Origin: Siphonodentalium dalli
Lineage: Eukaryota > Mollusca > Scaphopoda > Gadilida > Siphonodentaliidae
DNA length: 64,000 nt
Direction: 5' to 3'
Assembly: GCA_032622095.1 (NCBI GenBank)
Contig: CP136062.1
Span: 198,407,887-198,471,886 of the forward strand
Part shown: positions 23,185 to 35,603 of the stretch, one piece after another
Layout: each line of letters opens with the position of its first letter
Numbering within the stretch: position 1 is the stretch's first letter
Notes under the pieces: generated by a model
Databases searched by the model: none
What the model saw: only the letters and a program-made list of their open reading frames with translations
What the model was told of the DNA's origin: nothing
Position numbers and translations under genes: made by a program

Positions 23185-23790
23185 AGGGCCCTGCGAATCG
23201 ATTCGATTCGATGTGATTCGGAATCTTTCGTCTAATTCGATTCGATTCGAAATCGGCTGTCCAGATTCGAATTGTATCGAATCACTGGCACCAGTTGTAT
23301 TCTCAATGGACAATATTGCTTTTTCGCGAAGATAGTTTATGATACCATCGAAAGACCACACATTACAAAAATGTTGTAGACTGAGCTATACTATATAGAC
23401 AACTGCAAGATTGCATTGCAAGACTAATGAAACTGATCTAGCAAAATTTCATGTCAAACTTCAGCTACGGGAATGCTCACTGACTTCATTGTTGCTTATG
23501 ATAACATTTCGATATTATATAGCAGAGATAGCCACAAAGATTGCGCACTTAATTGGTTAAATGCGAATTTGATCCATTTATGGATAATATATACAATATA
23601 TACCGATGATCACATAACTTAGTTAGTAAATTGATACCGATACGGCCACTCAGTAAAGTGATATCTACATCTTCACTATTGATACGACTGATGTAATGAT
23701 ACGATTCGAGATTCGATGCGATTCGGAATCATTTGGCTGATTCGATTCGAGATTCGATTCAAAATAAAAATGCCCGATTCGCAGGGCCGT
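23185..23790. mobile_element. TIR element with GATTCGATTC-rich ends
   Basis: The left end AGGGCCCTGCGAATCG and the right end CGATTCGCAGGGCC are inverted, and both are followed inward by strings of GATTCGATTCGA. Flanks TCATTACT and TCATTAAA match at 6 of 8 bases, a possible worn 8-bp duplication as in hAT elements. No coding capacity in the 606 bp. Confidence 0.65.
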
Positions 23791-25545
23791 TCATTAAAGA
23801 ATAGATTTGACACCAAATTAAGTAATCAAATTGCTTCGTAGCCAATTCTTCACTTAGGAGGCGAATACAAGTTAACACACTGGCAAATTTGCCTGGTATT
23901 TTGCAGAAAGCTATAATGTGCCAGAAACTAACGCAAAAATGCTTATAAAATGCACACGTAAGAATAGTATACGTATAAGAAGTTAATTCAAACTCGGCAG
24001 TTTCACCCGCAACGATGCTACTGAAAATTGTCTTCAAATAGCATTCAACAATCTGGCAACATAAATTACACAGGTATTTGAAAACAAATGTCAGTAGCAC
24101 CGTTACAGAAATTTTACTTCTCATGTCGTTAGCTTTGGTAAAGATGCATTTTATACATATATTGCCATTAAGGTTTGCTAAGACGAAATGCCTGAAAACA
24201 GTACCTGAACAATTTGCGAGTATGTGTACGTTACCTAAGATTGAGAGACAAGTCTAAAGGAGCTGCTGTCACTTGAGAGACCAGTCTATAGGAGCTGCTG
24301 TCACTTGGAAATATTTTTTTCTCCAATTATTTTATATTACTTTAGACATAAAATTATGCTATTTTTAGAACATTACAACATTTTCGAGTGTTAACATGAA
24401 TGGTCAGTGTTTATTACAGTCCACTTTATTTTATCTATGATTGATTATGTGCAGTCTATAATTATTTTTGGGGAGAAATTAGAACATTATGTTGCGCAAT
24501 TTCTCGCAAAAAGAGCCAAAAAAAAAAAAAACACACACACACAAAATTTCTAAATAAAATTGACCATTTAGTTTTTATTATTGTTTATAGGTATATTAGG
24601 CATTCGGGATGTTGCCAAACAGTTTGAACTAGAACAGTCTGGGACTGATTGAAAATATCAACCCTAACTGAATAAATTGTAAGAGGTGTCAAATGTACGT
24701 CTTTTCGATATATTTCATGGTCTTATACCAGCCTCACATTAAAATTGTCGAATTAGCAAATACAGCATACCGGTATTGTAGTTTAATGTTTTATTATGAT
24801 GGTTTAATAATGCTATTATATATAGAGGATCTAAACATTTTGTAGTTGAGTATTGCCGAATCTAGATTGAACTGCCAGTTGACAGTTGCTTCACTATAGA
24901 GCGGCGAGAGATAAACACACCTTTACACACAATTATGAACACACAATTAACAGTATGATGCCTGCGTTATGCCAAGGAATGACAAGGCAATCGTTTTCCG
25001 ACCAGTCCTGTGATATATTTGAGCAGTGTAGAACTCTACAGTCGCATTTTACCTAACTCGATTTCAAGACAATGCTGCGAAGATGAGCGTGATGCGCAAT
25101 TCAAAATGCCATTACATGTACATTGGTGACAAGCTGAGAGATATATAAGCACTTGTACAGAAATGGCATACACATAATGGTCACGCAGATGGTCTCTTGG
25201 CAAAATATGCATAAGCAGTATAGTCGCACCTCACCCCATCCTATAAATTTGAACATTCATGCACTTTTGCACCAAAGTTTATGACATGTAAACGTTGGTG
25301 ATTTGGGTACAAGCGGATTGAGTGTTGGCCACATACACTCATCATTTCGTTCCCCAATTCACTGTCTGTTATATAGACAGACAGTGAATGACTGCTGATA
25401 TGTGTCTGTACTATATAGTAGGTGGTTGACATATGAGTCTGGAAAAGAACTCAACAGAAGACGCCTTATATATGCGATTTTACAGATATTGGTTTGTTGG
25501 GAATAATCATGTGTTCAGCACCATTGTCATTATAATACGACGGTG
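23791..25545. other. Unassigned sequence
   Basis: No gene supported. A 38-bp direct duplication (TTGAGAGAC(A/C)AGTCTA...GCTGCTGTCAC) lies at 24241-24307; related GAGAGACCAGT...GGAGCT sequence recurs at about 31882. Confidence 0.5.
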
Positions 25546-25549
25546 TTAA

Positions 25550-25853
25550 CCCTTCACCCAACAGAACGGCCATGTGCCAATGCATTCTCTTATAATAAGA
25601 GAATGCATTGGCTTAACACATTAAGCATTTTTTAGGCCAATGCATTCTCTTATATATGCGAGGCGACCTATGGTCGACTCGCATATATAAGAGAATGCAT
25701 TGGCGCAGGGCATAACTGTAACTATCACAATGTGGTCAAGGAGCCGGTTCCAATGATATCCATATTTGTATGGTTCTATTGAGACAGACCGAAGATATTT
25801 TAGGCTGTTGAATCTTTATTTGGCCGGTTTTGGCCGGTTTGTTGGGTAAAGGG
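25550..25853. mobile_element. piggyBac-like MITE, family A copy 2 (reverse orientation, internal deletion)
   Basis: TTAA (25546-25549) CCCTTCACCCAACAG ... TTGGGTAAAGGG TTAA (25854-25857). Orientation is opposite to copy 1: the long GGTTCCAATGATATCC arm is on the right. One module is complete (about 25637-25704); the left one is shortened to CTCTTATAATAAGAG. Confidence 0.88.
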
Positions 25854-25907
25854 TTAATACTTTCATAAGGCACCACAAACTGTTTAACTGAGAACTTTCA
25901 CTCCGGT

Positions 25908-26274
25908 GCAAGCCTGAGTTTATTAGCTAGCGGGCTAGCGTCACCAAATTCACCCTCTTGGGACCTCATTCTACATGGCTCATCTGCTATGGGAGACATA
26001 GACTCAGAATGAAGTTCCCAAATGGTGAATATTGTAATGTACACCCATTGGGAAGCTCGATTATGCAATGTGTCGTCTGCCAATTTGGGGATATAGAGAA
26101 ACTAAACTATAGAAATTTGATAATAAAGAAACCTTCCAGAGAAGATGGGGCCTAAGCAGAATGAGGTCCCAGAGGGTGAATTTAGTGATGCTAGCCCACT
26201 ATGTGGGATGCGTCACTAAATTCACCCTATGGGGTCTCATTCTGCAAATGACAGACACGCTATAATCAGGCTGG
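25908..26274. mobile_element. hAT-like MITE, family D copy 2
   Basis: CAAGCCTGA at the left and TCAGGCTGG at the right are inverted. Flanks CTCCGGTG and CCCCGGTG match at 7 of 8. Inside are palindromic GGTGAATTTAGTGATGCTAGCC-type blocks (each under 70 bp) and ACAGACACGCTAT, as in the intact copy at 52376-52612. Confidence 0.75.
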
Positions 26275-26439
26275 CCCCGGTGCACCAGGAAACAGCCAGC
26301 ACCAGCAGTAAGAAACTGGCAAACATGCATGAATTATTCACATATACCCAGTGGATATAAGAAAGACTCTCATCCGCTTCTGCGACAATAGTGCATGGAT
26401 GTGAGAACTGACAGGAAAGACAATAAAATCATAGTCAGA

Positions 26440-26700
26440 AATGGTAACGCATCAAGATCATATATTGTATACCCATGATTGTAATTATAGAATATAAAAT
26501 ATATTGGTTTCACGAATGATCAACTCATAGCATTAATCGCCTTGCACTTCTTGGCATCCGAATAACAATTGAAATTGAAATTCCCAACTACACCTTTTAC
26601 CGGACTCGGCCTCCGGGTCGCAGTTCGACTTTTAATCCGTCCAAAAATTCCCATTTCTATAAATAAAACGCCCATGCTCCCACTCTATACCAAGAATCAG
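26440..26700 (-). repeat. Dispersed repeat R2, copy 1 (reverse orientation)
   Basis: GGTAACGC, TTATAGAATATAAAATATAT, CTTTTACCGGACTCGGC and CAGTTCGACTTTTAATCC follow in the reverse order and strand of the copies at 38135-38880 and 45590-46065. No coding signal. Confidence 0.75.
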
Positions 26701-27146
26701 CGACTCATTATACACACGGAGCGCTAAATAAGCATCAACTTGTGATTCTGGACGACTGATGTGCAAAACTTTAAAGTTCAGTTATCCGCAAAACAAATGT
26801 GATGCCACAACCACTTACAGCATATGTTCCACAAATACTGTACATCAATCTTAAACTCAGAGTTCAACGTATTAAAGTCCATGTCATCTAACGTGACAAG
26901 GAATCTGTGGCACTCCCTACAATAAATACATCATAACAATCAGCAGCCGTGCCAAGAGCCGCTCTTACAATTGAAGACATATCATGTGCTCATTTTTAGT
27001 GAATCAAACTGCATGGTAAGTGAGCACGCGTGCCCTTTGTTCACCGCCAGAATGTAGCATTGAACTTATATGAACGACAATACCAACCACATCGTTCGTA
27101 CCATTTCAGAGAACTGAATGACGCACAATTGTAAAAAAAATAGTCC
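26701..27146. other. Unassigned sequence
   Basis: Nothing recognisable. Confidence 0.5.
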
Positions 27147-27150
27147 TTAA

Positions 27151-27590
27151 CCCTTTACCCAACAAACCGGCCAAAAACGCCCAAATAAAGCTTCAACAGC
27201 CTAAAATATCTTCGGTCTGTCTCAATAACACCATACAAATATGGATATCATTGGAACCGGTTCATTGACCACATTGTGATGGTTACAGTTATGCCCTGTG
27301 CCAATGCATTCTCTTATATATGCGAGTCGACCATAGGTCGCCTCGCATATATAAGAGAATGCATTGGCCTAACACTTTTTACCATTTTTTCTTACATTCT
27401 TTAACAATTTTATAATTTTTTCTTACATTTTTTAACAATTTTTATAATATTTTTCTACATTCTTTGACAATTTTATCATTTTTAATATGTGTTAAGCCAA
27501 TGAATTCTCTTATATATGCGAGGCGACCTATGGTCAACTCGCATATATAAGAGAATGCATTGGCACAGGGCCGTTCTGTTGGGTAAAGGG
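27151..27590. mobile_element. piggyBac-like MITE, family A copy 3
   Basis: TTAA (27147-27150) CCCTTTACCCAACA ... TGTTGGGTAAAGGG TTAA (27591-27594). Two complete modules, with an expanded spacer containing repeats of TTTTTCTACATTCTTTGAC type; this makes it the longest copy (440 bp). Confidence 0.9.
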
Positions 27591-27594
27591 TTAA

Positions 27595-28376
27595 TCAAAC
27601 GAGCAAAGTTCACGTCACGTTTTTAGTATCTGCCAATATGGATCTGACTTGACATATACACCTTCACAAACTGGCAAGTTTCACTGCATTTTTTGCAAAG
27701 CATTTCTCCATAGAGACCCATATGGTACTAGAATGTAAACGGCAACATGTGCACATATAATACATCTTTACCAAAGCTTACGTCGTGAGAAGTAGAACTT
27801 CTGTAGTTCCACATGTAAACTAATGGTGCACTAACATAGACTTCAAATACATGTATGATTGATTCTTGTGAGAAAATTGCATGCCCTATATATACAGGCA
27901 AATATCGGTTTCATCGCTATACATGGGGAGGGGGGAGGACCACAGAGTGTTTATTTTATTTCTAACGTAGTTAGTAGCTGTGGTACAGATAGCTTTTATC
28001 ATCATCATATATTTCACGGATCGAGTCTGACCTACTCTTAGTTTGATACTTTAAACTGGTGAAATGATAGTCCACCAATTCATTAAATTGGTCCAAGTAT
28101 TAAACGCTAACTATTTGGTTAGGAGGAGCATTCCACACAGGTCTGATTCTCTGGGTGAAAAAAATAGGTATTTTTGCGTTCGTTTTCTGGCACATTATGG
28201 TTTTCGATATCGAAATGCAAGCAAAATATACCACGGAGCGTGTAAACGTACTCTAATAAAACAGGACCAGTAATCGATGGTCAGACTTTTTTGTTTATTT
28301 GTTTATATTTTTATTGAAATATAGAAGATGTTGAATGATATGGTATACAACAAAAACTAGAGGTGTGACTGTCCCA
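27595..28376. other. Unassigned sequence
   Basis: No gene or repeat boundary that I can support. Confidence 0.5.
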
Positions 28377-28935
28377 ATGGGACTAAGGATACCCCGTGTT
28401 TTTAAAATACTAAGATATATCACATGTCAGTAAACATTTAGTTAAAATAATACAATAACAGTTCCCATTGCAGGTGCACAACCCGAACCCTAATCTTAAA
28501 CATATTGACCGAAAAATGTAGGAATGCATGTTGCGAAAATGTTCTAAGTCGAAAAAGGGGAATAACTCCACAGTCGGACAGACGTCATAATCGCAGGTGC
28601 ACATGTTCCCATGGTACTAAATATCAGTGCCAAGATTAAAAAACATTGACCTAAAAATGTAGGAATAAAAGCTCGGACAAAATTATGCATGTTGCAAACA
28701 AAATTCTAAGTCGTCGAAAAAGGGGGGATAACTCCACCAAAAAAAGTCCGACATACGTCATAATCGCAGGTGCACAAGTACCCATAGTGGTTGATGTCTG
28801 TGCCAAGTTTCACGGAAAATGATCATAAAACGACTGAGAAAAACTCCGGACAAATTTGAGTCCACGGACGGACGGACGACGGACGGACAAGCTGAATCCA
28901 GTATCCCCCCCCCCCACAACTTCGTTGCGGGGGTA
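28377..28935 (+). repeat. Dispersed repeat with internal duplication and GGAC-rich end
   Basis: An internal unit of about 170 bp (AAAAATGTAGGAATG... to CATAATCGCAGGTGCAC) is repeated with changes. It is followed by (GGAC)n at about 28868-28890 and a C-run/G-run hairpin around ACAACTTCGTTGCGGGGG. Similar ends are common in repeats of marine invertebrates, from general knowledge; class not assigned. Confidence 0.6.
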
Positions 28936-28965
28936 TAATAAATGGTAAATTGTTCTAGGTTTCTA

Positions 28966-29112
<147 letters not shown>

Positions 29113-29997
29113 GAGTTTTAGACCGAATAAAGAAGAGGGAAGAGAAAGTTACAGAAGATGAAATGGAGTGAATGAAGCATGTGGGTAATTGTTATAAGAA
29201 AAACGATATTCTATGGGGTGGTGTCTATTCAGAAACGAATATTAGTTTGTTCGGTGTTTTTTTCCCCCGACGTTCAGACTTCATCGTTTGTACAATTATC
29301 TGGTTCTTTTGTAAATAATTATGTAATATACTTCATTTGTCGAAATATAAAGATAATCGTGAAAAAAGGTAATTCAAGTACGTGTATGTATAGTGAGTTG
29401 GAATATCAGGGGTCGCTAAGTCCGTATGGTAATAAGCGTTAATGCATGTGCAGACCATCAGCCGAAGAGTTAGGAGATGAATTCCACGTTATTTGAAGTG
29501 TGAAAAATTAAAGGGTTTGAGAGTAATATACATCAAACCATACTTTTTCGACACTTTGAAGTTGAACCAATTGTTCAATCAAAATATAGCGAACGCAAAA
29601 CAAAAAACCTTTCGATATTTATTAAACAGATTTGGGAACTTTTCAGAAACTCCTGAGGCTTACGCACATGACTGATTGACCGTATGCGCGCTCACATCTG
29701 TAAGTGCACGAGTAAACACTTGTATACATAAGTCAATATAAATCCGTTGATACACACCATAGACCATAGATTAGTAAATATATTATCTGATTAGGATGAG
29801 TAAACAAGTATACATCTATTAAACGCGACATCGATGTATATACTATAGAATACCACCCCATTCACACTCAGCTTAATGATTTGTTGCGTATGTACATGTA
29901 CATGTATTGATGATTCGTAATTGTGTCTATTGTCTCTGTAATGTCTTTTATGATTAACAGAGTTACTATTAAATTGAATTGAAATATAGCAATTGAT
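29113..29997. other. Unassigned sequence
   Basis: Short frames only; no gene supported. Confidence 0.5.
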
Positions 29998-30001
29998 TTA
30001 A

Positions 30002-30940
30002 GGACTTTGCTAACCCAATTTTCCCCAAATTTAATGGAGTCCAAAATAAAGGTTTATGTTCACTTTTATTACTAATCACAGCAACCAATCCCATGGATGC
30101 AACATTTTAAGAGTATAATTCATGGTGGATTATGTTAGAAATTCAAAATGTGAAATTTATAGAAGTTTTTAAAATTTATTTTTTCGAACCCAAAATCAAC
30201 AAAAACAAAGGTCATATCTAAGAAAAAAATATGGGTATGTGTACTGAACACTGTGAAGAATGATGAACAATAAAGATATACTCACATTTCTTCAGTTTTA
30301 TTAAGATTTTTGGCTTGGAAGCAGTTGTTTACAAATGGTAGCTTTCATTGCTCAGAAAAGCTATTTGGGAACTGAATTTGATGGGTTAAGATAATGTTCA
30401 CTCAAATCTGCAGGGATTATGACCAGCCAGTGCTGTACTTTATCCTGACTCAGGATGATTGATGACCTAGATTCTGGGTTATGGGGTACACCAGATTGGG
30501 GATTACACAGTTCTTTTGTCAAGAGATTCACAACACACCACTGTCCACATATATTAACATTTAAATGCCAGCTCACTACAAGTGATGTCAGGTAACTTAC
30601 GCAATTATTTGTAAACAATTGGTTCTTAGTAATTTTATCAAAGAATGCTTGATAAATATGAATATTATTTTATTGTTCATCATTCTTCACAGTGTTCAGT
30701 AGACATTGCCATATTTTTTTCTTTGATATGGAATTTGTGTTTATTGATTTTGGGTTCGAAAAAATAGATTTTAAAAACCTCTATAAATTTCACATTTAGT
30801 ATTTCTAACATATTCCACCATTAATAACGCTCTTAAAATGTTGCATGCATGAGTTTGGTTACTGTGATTACTAACACAAGTGAACATAAACCTTTATTTT
30901 GACTCCATCAAATTTGGGGAAAATTGGGTTAGCAAAGTCC
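30002..30940. mobile_element. TTAA-flanked foldback element with about 285-bp arms
   Basis: The left end GGACTTTGCTAACCC and the right end GGGTTAGCAAAGTCC are perfect complements, with TTAA outside each (29998-30001, 30941-30944). Similarity runs inward for about 285 bp (to about 30287 and from about 30668), with scattered mismatches between arms. The centre of about 380 bp is unique and non-coding. A TTAA target and purine start suggest a Kolobok-like non-autonomous element; no transposase is present. Confidence 0.85.
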
Positions 30941-31426
30941 TTAATATGCATAGCTGTATTAAATGTGAAAATCTATGGATAAGAAAATATATACCGATGG
31001 TCAGACTTGATTTTGTGCTATGGAAAATTTACTGACCTCACCTGCTGACCCAAAAATCAGCCAATTAATTGTCATTCAATGAAGTGTTTAATTAGTCGAG
31101 ATGCTCTACAATACTAATGAACCCATGCAGGCAAAACGTTGAAACGCTCTCGAGATAGTATATAGGATCTATAATACTATCAAGTGATTAAATGTCACAC
31201 AGGTATGTCCACTACATAATCGCAGCACACCTCCTGGTCGGAACGGCTTATTAGCATTCACAAAATGACTGAGTACAAGTGGCAAAGTAGTCTTACTGAT
31301 TCGGTTGGAAGAATCACCAAAAGGTCTTGATGGGAATTACAGTCAAACAAGCGTGAACTAATTGTGCTATTGAAACTTGTTGTCGAATATCTAAGAGTCG
31401 ATATAATAATAAAGCTACCCCGTAGG

Positions 31427-31433
31427 TATAAAA
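31427..31433 (+). promoter_or_regulatory. Candidate TATA box of the vWA/TSR gene
   Basis: TATAAAA lies 110 bp upstream of the first ATG of the signal-peptide exon. A start site 25-30 bp downstream would give a 5' UTR of about 80 bases. AT-rich background makes chance occurrence possible. Confidence 0.35.
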
Positions 31434-31542
31434 CAGCTATTGTGTGGGTCGCAACATAAATGAGCCTTTCGGTACTACCGGTTTTAGTTGTTCCTAGGGT
31501 GTAGTCAGTGGAAAGGTGTCGTCCGATAGAGACGAACTGAAC

Positions 31543-31636
31543 ATGTGGTCCGCAGAGGCATGTGGCCTCTTGGTCGTATTTTTTATTTTCGCACAAAATA
31601 CTGATGGAAGGAATTTGAACAGATTCAAACGACAAG
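31543..31636 (+). CDS. Exon 1 (candidate): signal peptide of secreted vWA/TSR protein
   Basis: The ATG at 31543 has A at -3. It opens a 31-codon segment: a short polar start, a hydrophobic core CGLLVVFFIFA, a polar stretch, then RFKRQ. This is a textbook signal peptide followed by a dibasic RxKR site where a furin-type protease could cut. The exon ends at 31636 (ACAAG before GTTTGT) in phase 1, the same phase as every exon assigned to this gene. An in-frame GTG at 31516 gives a longer frame but is not a plausible start. The link to the downstream exons spans a 19.9-kb intron and is inferred from strand, phase and protein logic, not proven. It could instead start a different gene. Confidence 0.55.
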
Positions 31637-31715
31637 GTTTGTCAATTTTTTTAATTTGTTTTATATATATATATTTTTATTATTATTATTATTATTTTTT
31701 GGTAAATATTTGGAT

Positions 31716-31815
31716 GAACCGCATATATAAGAAAGTACATTGGCACATTGAATTTAATTGAATTTAATTGGGTTTTCGCAATATTTCAGAAGCTCCAGTT
31801 AAGGAAGGGGTAAAA
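31716..31815. repeat. Half-module remnant (family C end)
   Basis: CGCATATATAAGAAAGTACA followed by TTGGCACA, and then TTTCAGAAGCTCCAGTTA, matches the right part of the element at 62621-62825. Confidence 0.5.
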
Positions 31816-32145
31816 ATGGTGTATCTCTTCCTTGAACTTTCTGTATGGATTCAGGGTATAAAATTATATTTTGAGTTAGAGAGACCAGTAAACAGGAGCT
31901 TCATTAGAAATATTTTTGCCTCCAAATACTTTCTATGAATTGGGTCAGAAAATGTGGCTACTTTTCTAACATGACAACATTTGTTATTGGAAATATATCT
32001 CTTGAAACACTAGTAAGTGAAATATGTGCAACACCTGTTGTTTCTTGAAATGGGGTTCCATTGAGATTTATTCGTTGCTGTCGGGAAGAGATAGAGCATC
32101 TTTAAGTATATATTCGGCATATTTTCAGACAATATGTGACCCGCC

Positions 32146-32596
32146 ATATCAAATCCAGTCGTAAGTCGGGATTTTTTTTACCCTGTGCCAATGCATTCTC
32201 TTATATATGCGAGTCGACCATAGGTCGCCTCGCATATATAAGAGAATGCATTGGCCTAACAATTTTTTACAATTTTAATAATATTTTCTTGTATATTCTT
32301 TAACAATTTTATAATTTCACCCATACAGAGCCCCAGACAAACATGAGCAGACGACACTATTCTATATGCTTCTATATATGTGTGGGGCTCCCTGCGGGGT
32401 AATGGATGTTTTTTATTTTATGTCCTAAAAATTGTAAGAAACATTTATTTAAAAAAAATGATAAAAAATTGTTAGGCCAATGCATTCTCTTATATATGCG
32501 AGGCGACCTATGGTCGACTCGCATATATAAGAGAATGCATTGACACAGGGTAAAAAAAATCCCGACTTTACGACAGGATTTGATATGGCGGGTCAC
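32146..32596. mobile_element. TIR element, family B copy 1 (GTGACCCGCC ends) with two palindromic modules
   Basis: GTGACCCGCCATATCAAATC at the left is mirrored at the right over about 45 bp, down to the junction with CCCTGTGCC. Inside are two copies of the 68-bp module also found in family A, separated by a GAGCCCC...GGGGCTC hairpin region. The flanks share AATAT, but a clean target duplication cannot be fixed because the ends are themselves palindromic. Confidence 0.85.
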
Positions 32597-34100
32597 AATA
32601 TGAACATCCAGCTTTACTAACTTATGTATTTATTTCAATCGTCGACCAAACATGCAAACCTTTGAGTGTATACGTACTTCGTAAGAAACAAGAGTTTGTG
32701 TAGTATATATTCACTGTATTTTCCACGTGGATATACAGTTAAAGTTCGAATATAGGTTATTGCTACGAATGTTGTCAGATGTATACCCGCTTTGCGGTTT
32801 CGAACTCACTGGTTATTGTAAGTTCGAGAATACAACAATTTCCTCCTAAAATTGAATGTTCTGGTTTCCAAAGAGCCAAACAAAAGCAACCTCTTTGGGA
32901 GACGAATGGAAAAGCAACGATTTTCTTTTTGCAGTTACCAAATAGCAGCCCAAATCCATCTTAAAGTTCTAGTTTTTTTTTAATCAAATTATTAGCAACG
33001 TTTCAGCTTTCAGTCAGGTTTGATCTGGAAACACATAAACTGGGTGCAAGTCTAACTTATTTTACAGTTAGTAAATAACAAGCATGACATTTCTATCTTT
33101 GTGGTCGGCGTGGAGGCAACAATCCCCGCCGTCATGTTGCCTATTCTACTTCGTTTATATTATTAAACTGTATGGGTTAACACAATGGCAAGTTTGCCCA
33201 TTAAATATGTTTTGCAGGTATTTCGTTATAGAAAGCCATATGCATGATACCATCAGAATAAACGACAACATGCGTATATATATAACGAAACATTGCGACA
33301 CGAGAAGTAAAATATATGTAATCCCAAATTACTAACATATGCATTCAAATACATACATGTATGATTGGTTCTTGCGATATAATTGCGTGCTATTTACTGG
33401 CAAATTTCGGTAGTTCTGTATTGAGAGAACTTTATCTAAAACGCTAACGCTGAAGAAAGATGTAGCATTGGCCCGGTTTAAAGCAGAAATCATCATCGAC
33501 TACCAATCGAGACTGGTTCTTGTGAGAATATCGATAAATCGAAGTGATGTTGCAACACCAATGCTATTGGTGACGAATATCATTATTTGATGAAATGCGT
33601 GCACTTTATATGAATCTTTTAGATTCATTGCGAGACGAAACCCCCTGTTCGAAGTACATTACATGTATCCACAACTTATTTTCCATTGAACCGCGGTGTA
33701 TGCATATCATTGTCATTTGATATGTATATATTTCCATAAGTTATATACAATGTGTATATTTTCTCGATTAAGACGCCTTGTTTTGCAACGTGCGCGCTAA
33801 TGTCATTAGATAACTACGCAGATAATTGGCATTATACATGTATATAAGGAGCATGTCGACAAGTTGGACCCAGAAACGATGAATGAGGAACTCGAGTATA
33901 TGCCGACCATAGAAACTGTAGGTTCTAAAGAAAACGGGAAGCTGAATTAATCGTTGATGTTTAATGCAAGCTTAATTTGTTCGGAAGTTGGCTATACGTC
34001 AGATTTAGGTCAAAATTGGATCACGTGTTGTAATGTTCCGGTATCTGAGAAAGCAATACACCAAATGTCCAGCCGACATATAGAGATGCGGTATACGAAA
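32597..34100. other. Unassigned sequence (intron 1)
   Basis: No exon with conserved domain and phase-1 splice sites could be found here. Confidence 0.5.
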
Positions 34101-34102
34101 GT

Positions 34103-34226
34103 CTTACAAAATACATACAATTAATTTTTCAATACTTTCAACCATATATAATGTTTGACGGGTAATCATACAAAATACATACAATTAATTTTTCAATATT
34201 TTCAACCATAATGTTTGACGGGCAAT
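34103..34226 (+). repeat. Direct duplication of about 60 bp
   Basis: ACAAAATACATACAATTAAT...TGTTTGACGGG occurs twice back to back, with a small ATAT indel. Confidence 0.85.
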
Positions 34227-34795
34227 CAATCCCCTACCTATATATATATAGTTTCAACGATTAAGCAGTATTTTTTTTGCGAGTGCTTCCCTGACTTTCA
34301 TTAATGCGGTTAAAGGTTGATCTTGCACCAGTTGTCATATACACTAATATAACTGATAAACGGGATATCTAAGTCAGCATCTGTTGTGAGGATAAACGGT
34401 TGTATCATGGATGAATTGGCAACAATTATGACATCCCGCTGTGGAATAATACTAAGTTGGCAGAAATAATCATGAATTAGCATATTTTTTGGGGGTATAT
34501 TATATAAGCACATCAATAAGCCAAGCTATTCACGATAAGCTGTGTGCGGCTTTTGAAATATTAAAACGCCTGCCATACACTGGGTATACTTGGTTCAAGG
34601 GGCATATATCGGTCAATGGGTACCTCGTTCAACGTCAAGCAAGAACTGTTCTGACTTTGTCAGCGTGAAATGTTCAATTGCTGCATGATCGCGATGCATA
34701 TTAAGGCGCGTATACACATGGCGGGCAAGAAAATATCAGGTATGCCCCATGTAACTATGGAGCCCCGGAGGTGACATCCGAATTTTTTTTTTTAA

Positions 34796-35603
34796 GTCGT
34801 GGCCACGAGAATAAAGTCGTGGCCACGAGAATATGAAGTCGTGGCCACGAGCATATGAAGTCGTGGCCACGAGAATATGAGGTCGTGGCCACGAGAATAA
34901 AGTCGTGGGCACGAGAATAATGTCGTGGCCACGAGAATAAAGTCGTGGCCACGAGAATAATGTCGTGGCCACGAGAATATGGAGTCGTGGCCACGAGAAT
35001 AATGTCGTGGCCACGAGAATATGGTCGTGGCCACGAGAATATAGTCGTGGCCACGAGAATATGAAGTCGTGGCCACGAGAATATGAAGTCGTGGGCACGA
35101 GAATAAAGTCGTGGCCACGAGAATAAAGTCGTGGGCACGAGAATAATGTCGTGGCCACGAGAATAAAGTCGTGGCCACGAGCATAAAGTCGTGGCCACGA
35201 CTTTATTCTCGTGCCCACGACTTTATTCTCGTGGCCACGACCATATTCTCGTGGCCACGACTTCATAGTCTCGTGGCCACGACTTCATATTCTCGTGGCC
35301 ACGACTTCATATTCTCGTGGCCACGACTATATTCTCGTGGCCACGACCATATTCTCGTGGCCACGACATTATTCTCGTGGCCACGACTCCATATTCTCGT
35401 GGCCACGACATTATTCTCGTGGCCACGACTTTATTCTCGTGGCCACGACATTATTCTCGTGCCCACGACTTTATTCTCGTGGCCACGACTTTATTCTCGT
35501 GCCCACGACTTCGTAGTCTCGTGGCCACGACCTCATATTCTCGTGGCCACGACATTATTCTCGTGCCCACGACTTTATTCTCGTGGCCACGACTTTATTC
35601 TCG
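34796..35603. repeat. Giant palindrome of about 40 GTCGTGGCCACGAG units
   Basis: The left arm (34796-35194) holds 20 units reading GTCGTGGCCACGAGAATAA or variants; the right arm (35195-35603) holds about 20 in reverse complement. Each unit contains the palindrome CGTGGCCACG, and some have GGGC in place of GGCC. The symmetry centre is inside a unit at 35194/35195, with no spacer. The order of spacer variants is mirrored over at least ten consecutive units, so the arms are copies of one another. All long open frames across it, in six frames, are repeat translations and not genes. Confidence 0.95.

Noticed and set aside
32372-32596. Conserved small protein seen again at 49005-49514 and 52537-52786
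   Set aside because: The shared peptide (QCILLYMR...YKRMHW) is only the translation of the palindromic module in the TIR elements.
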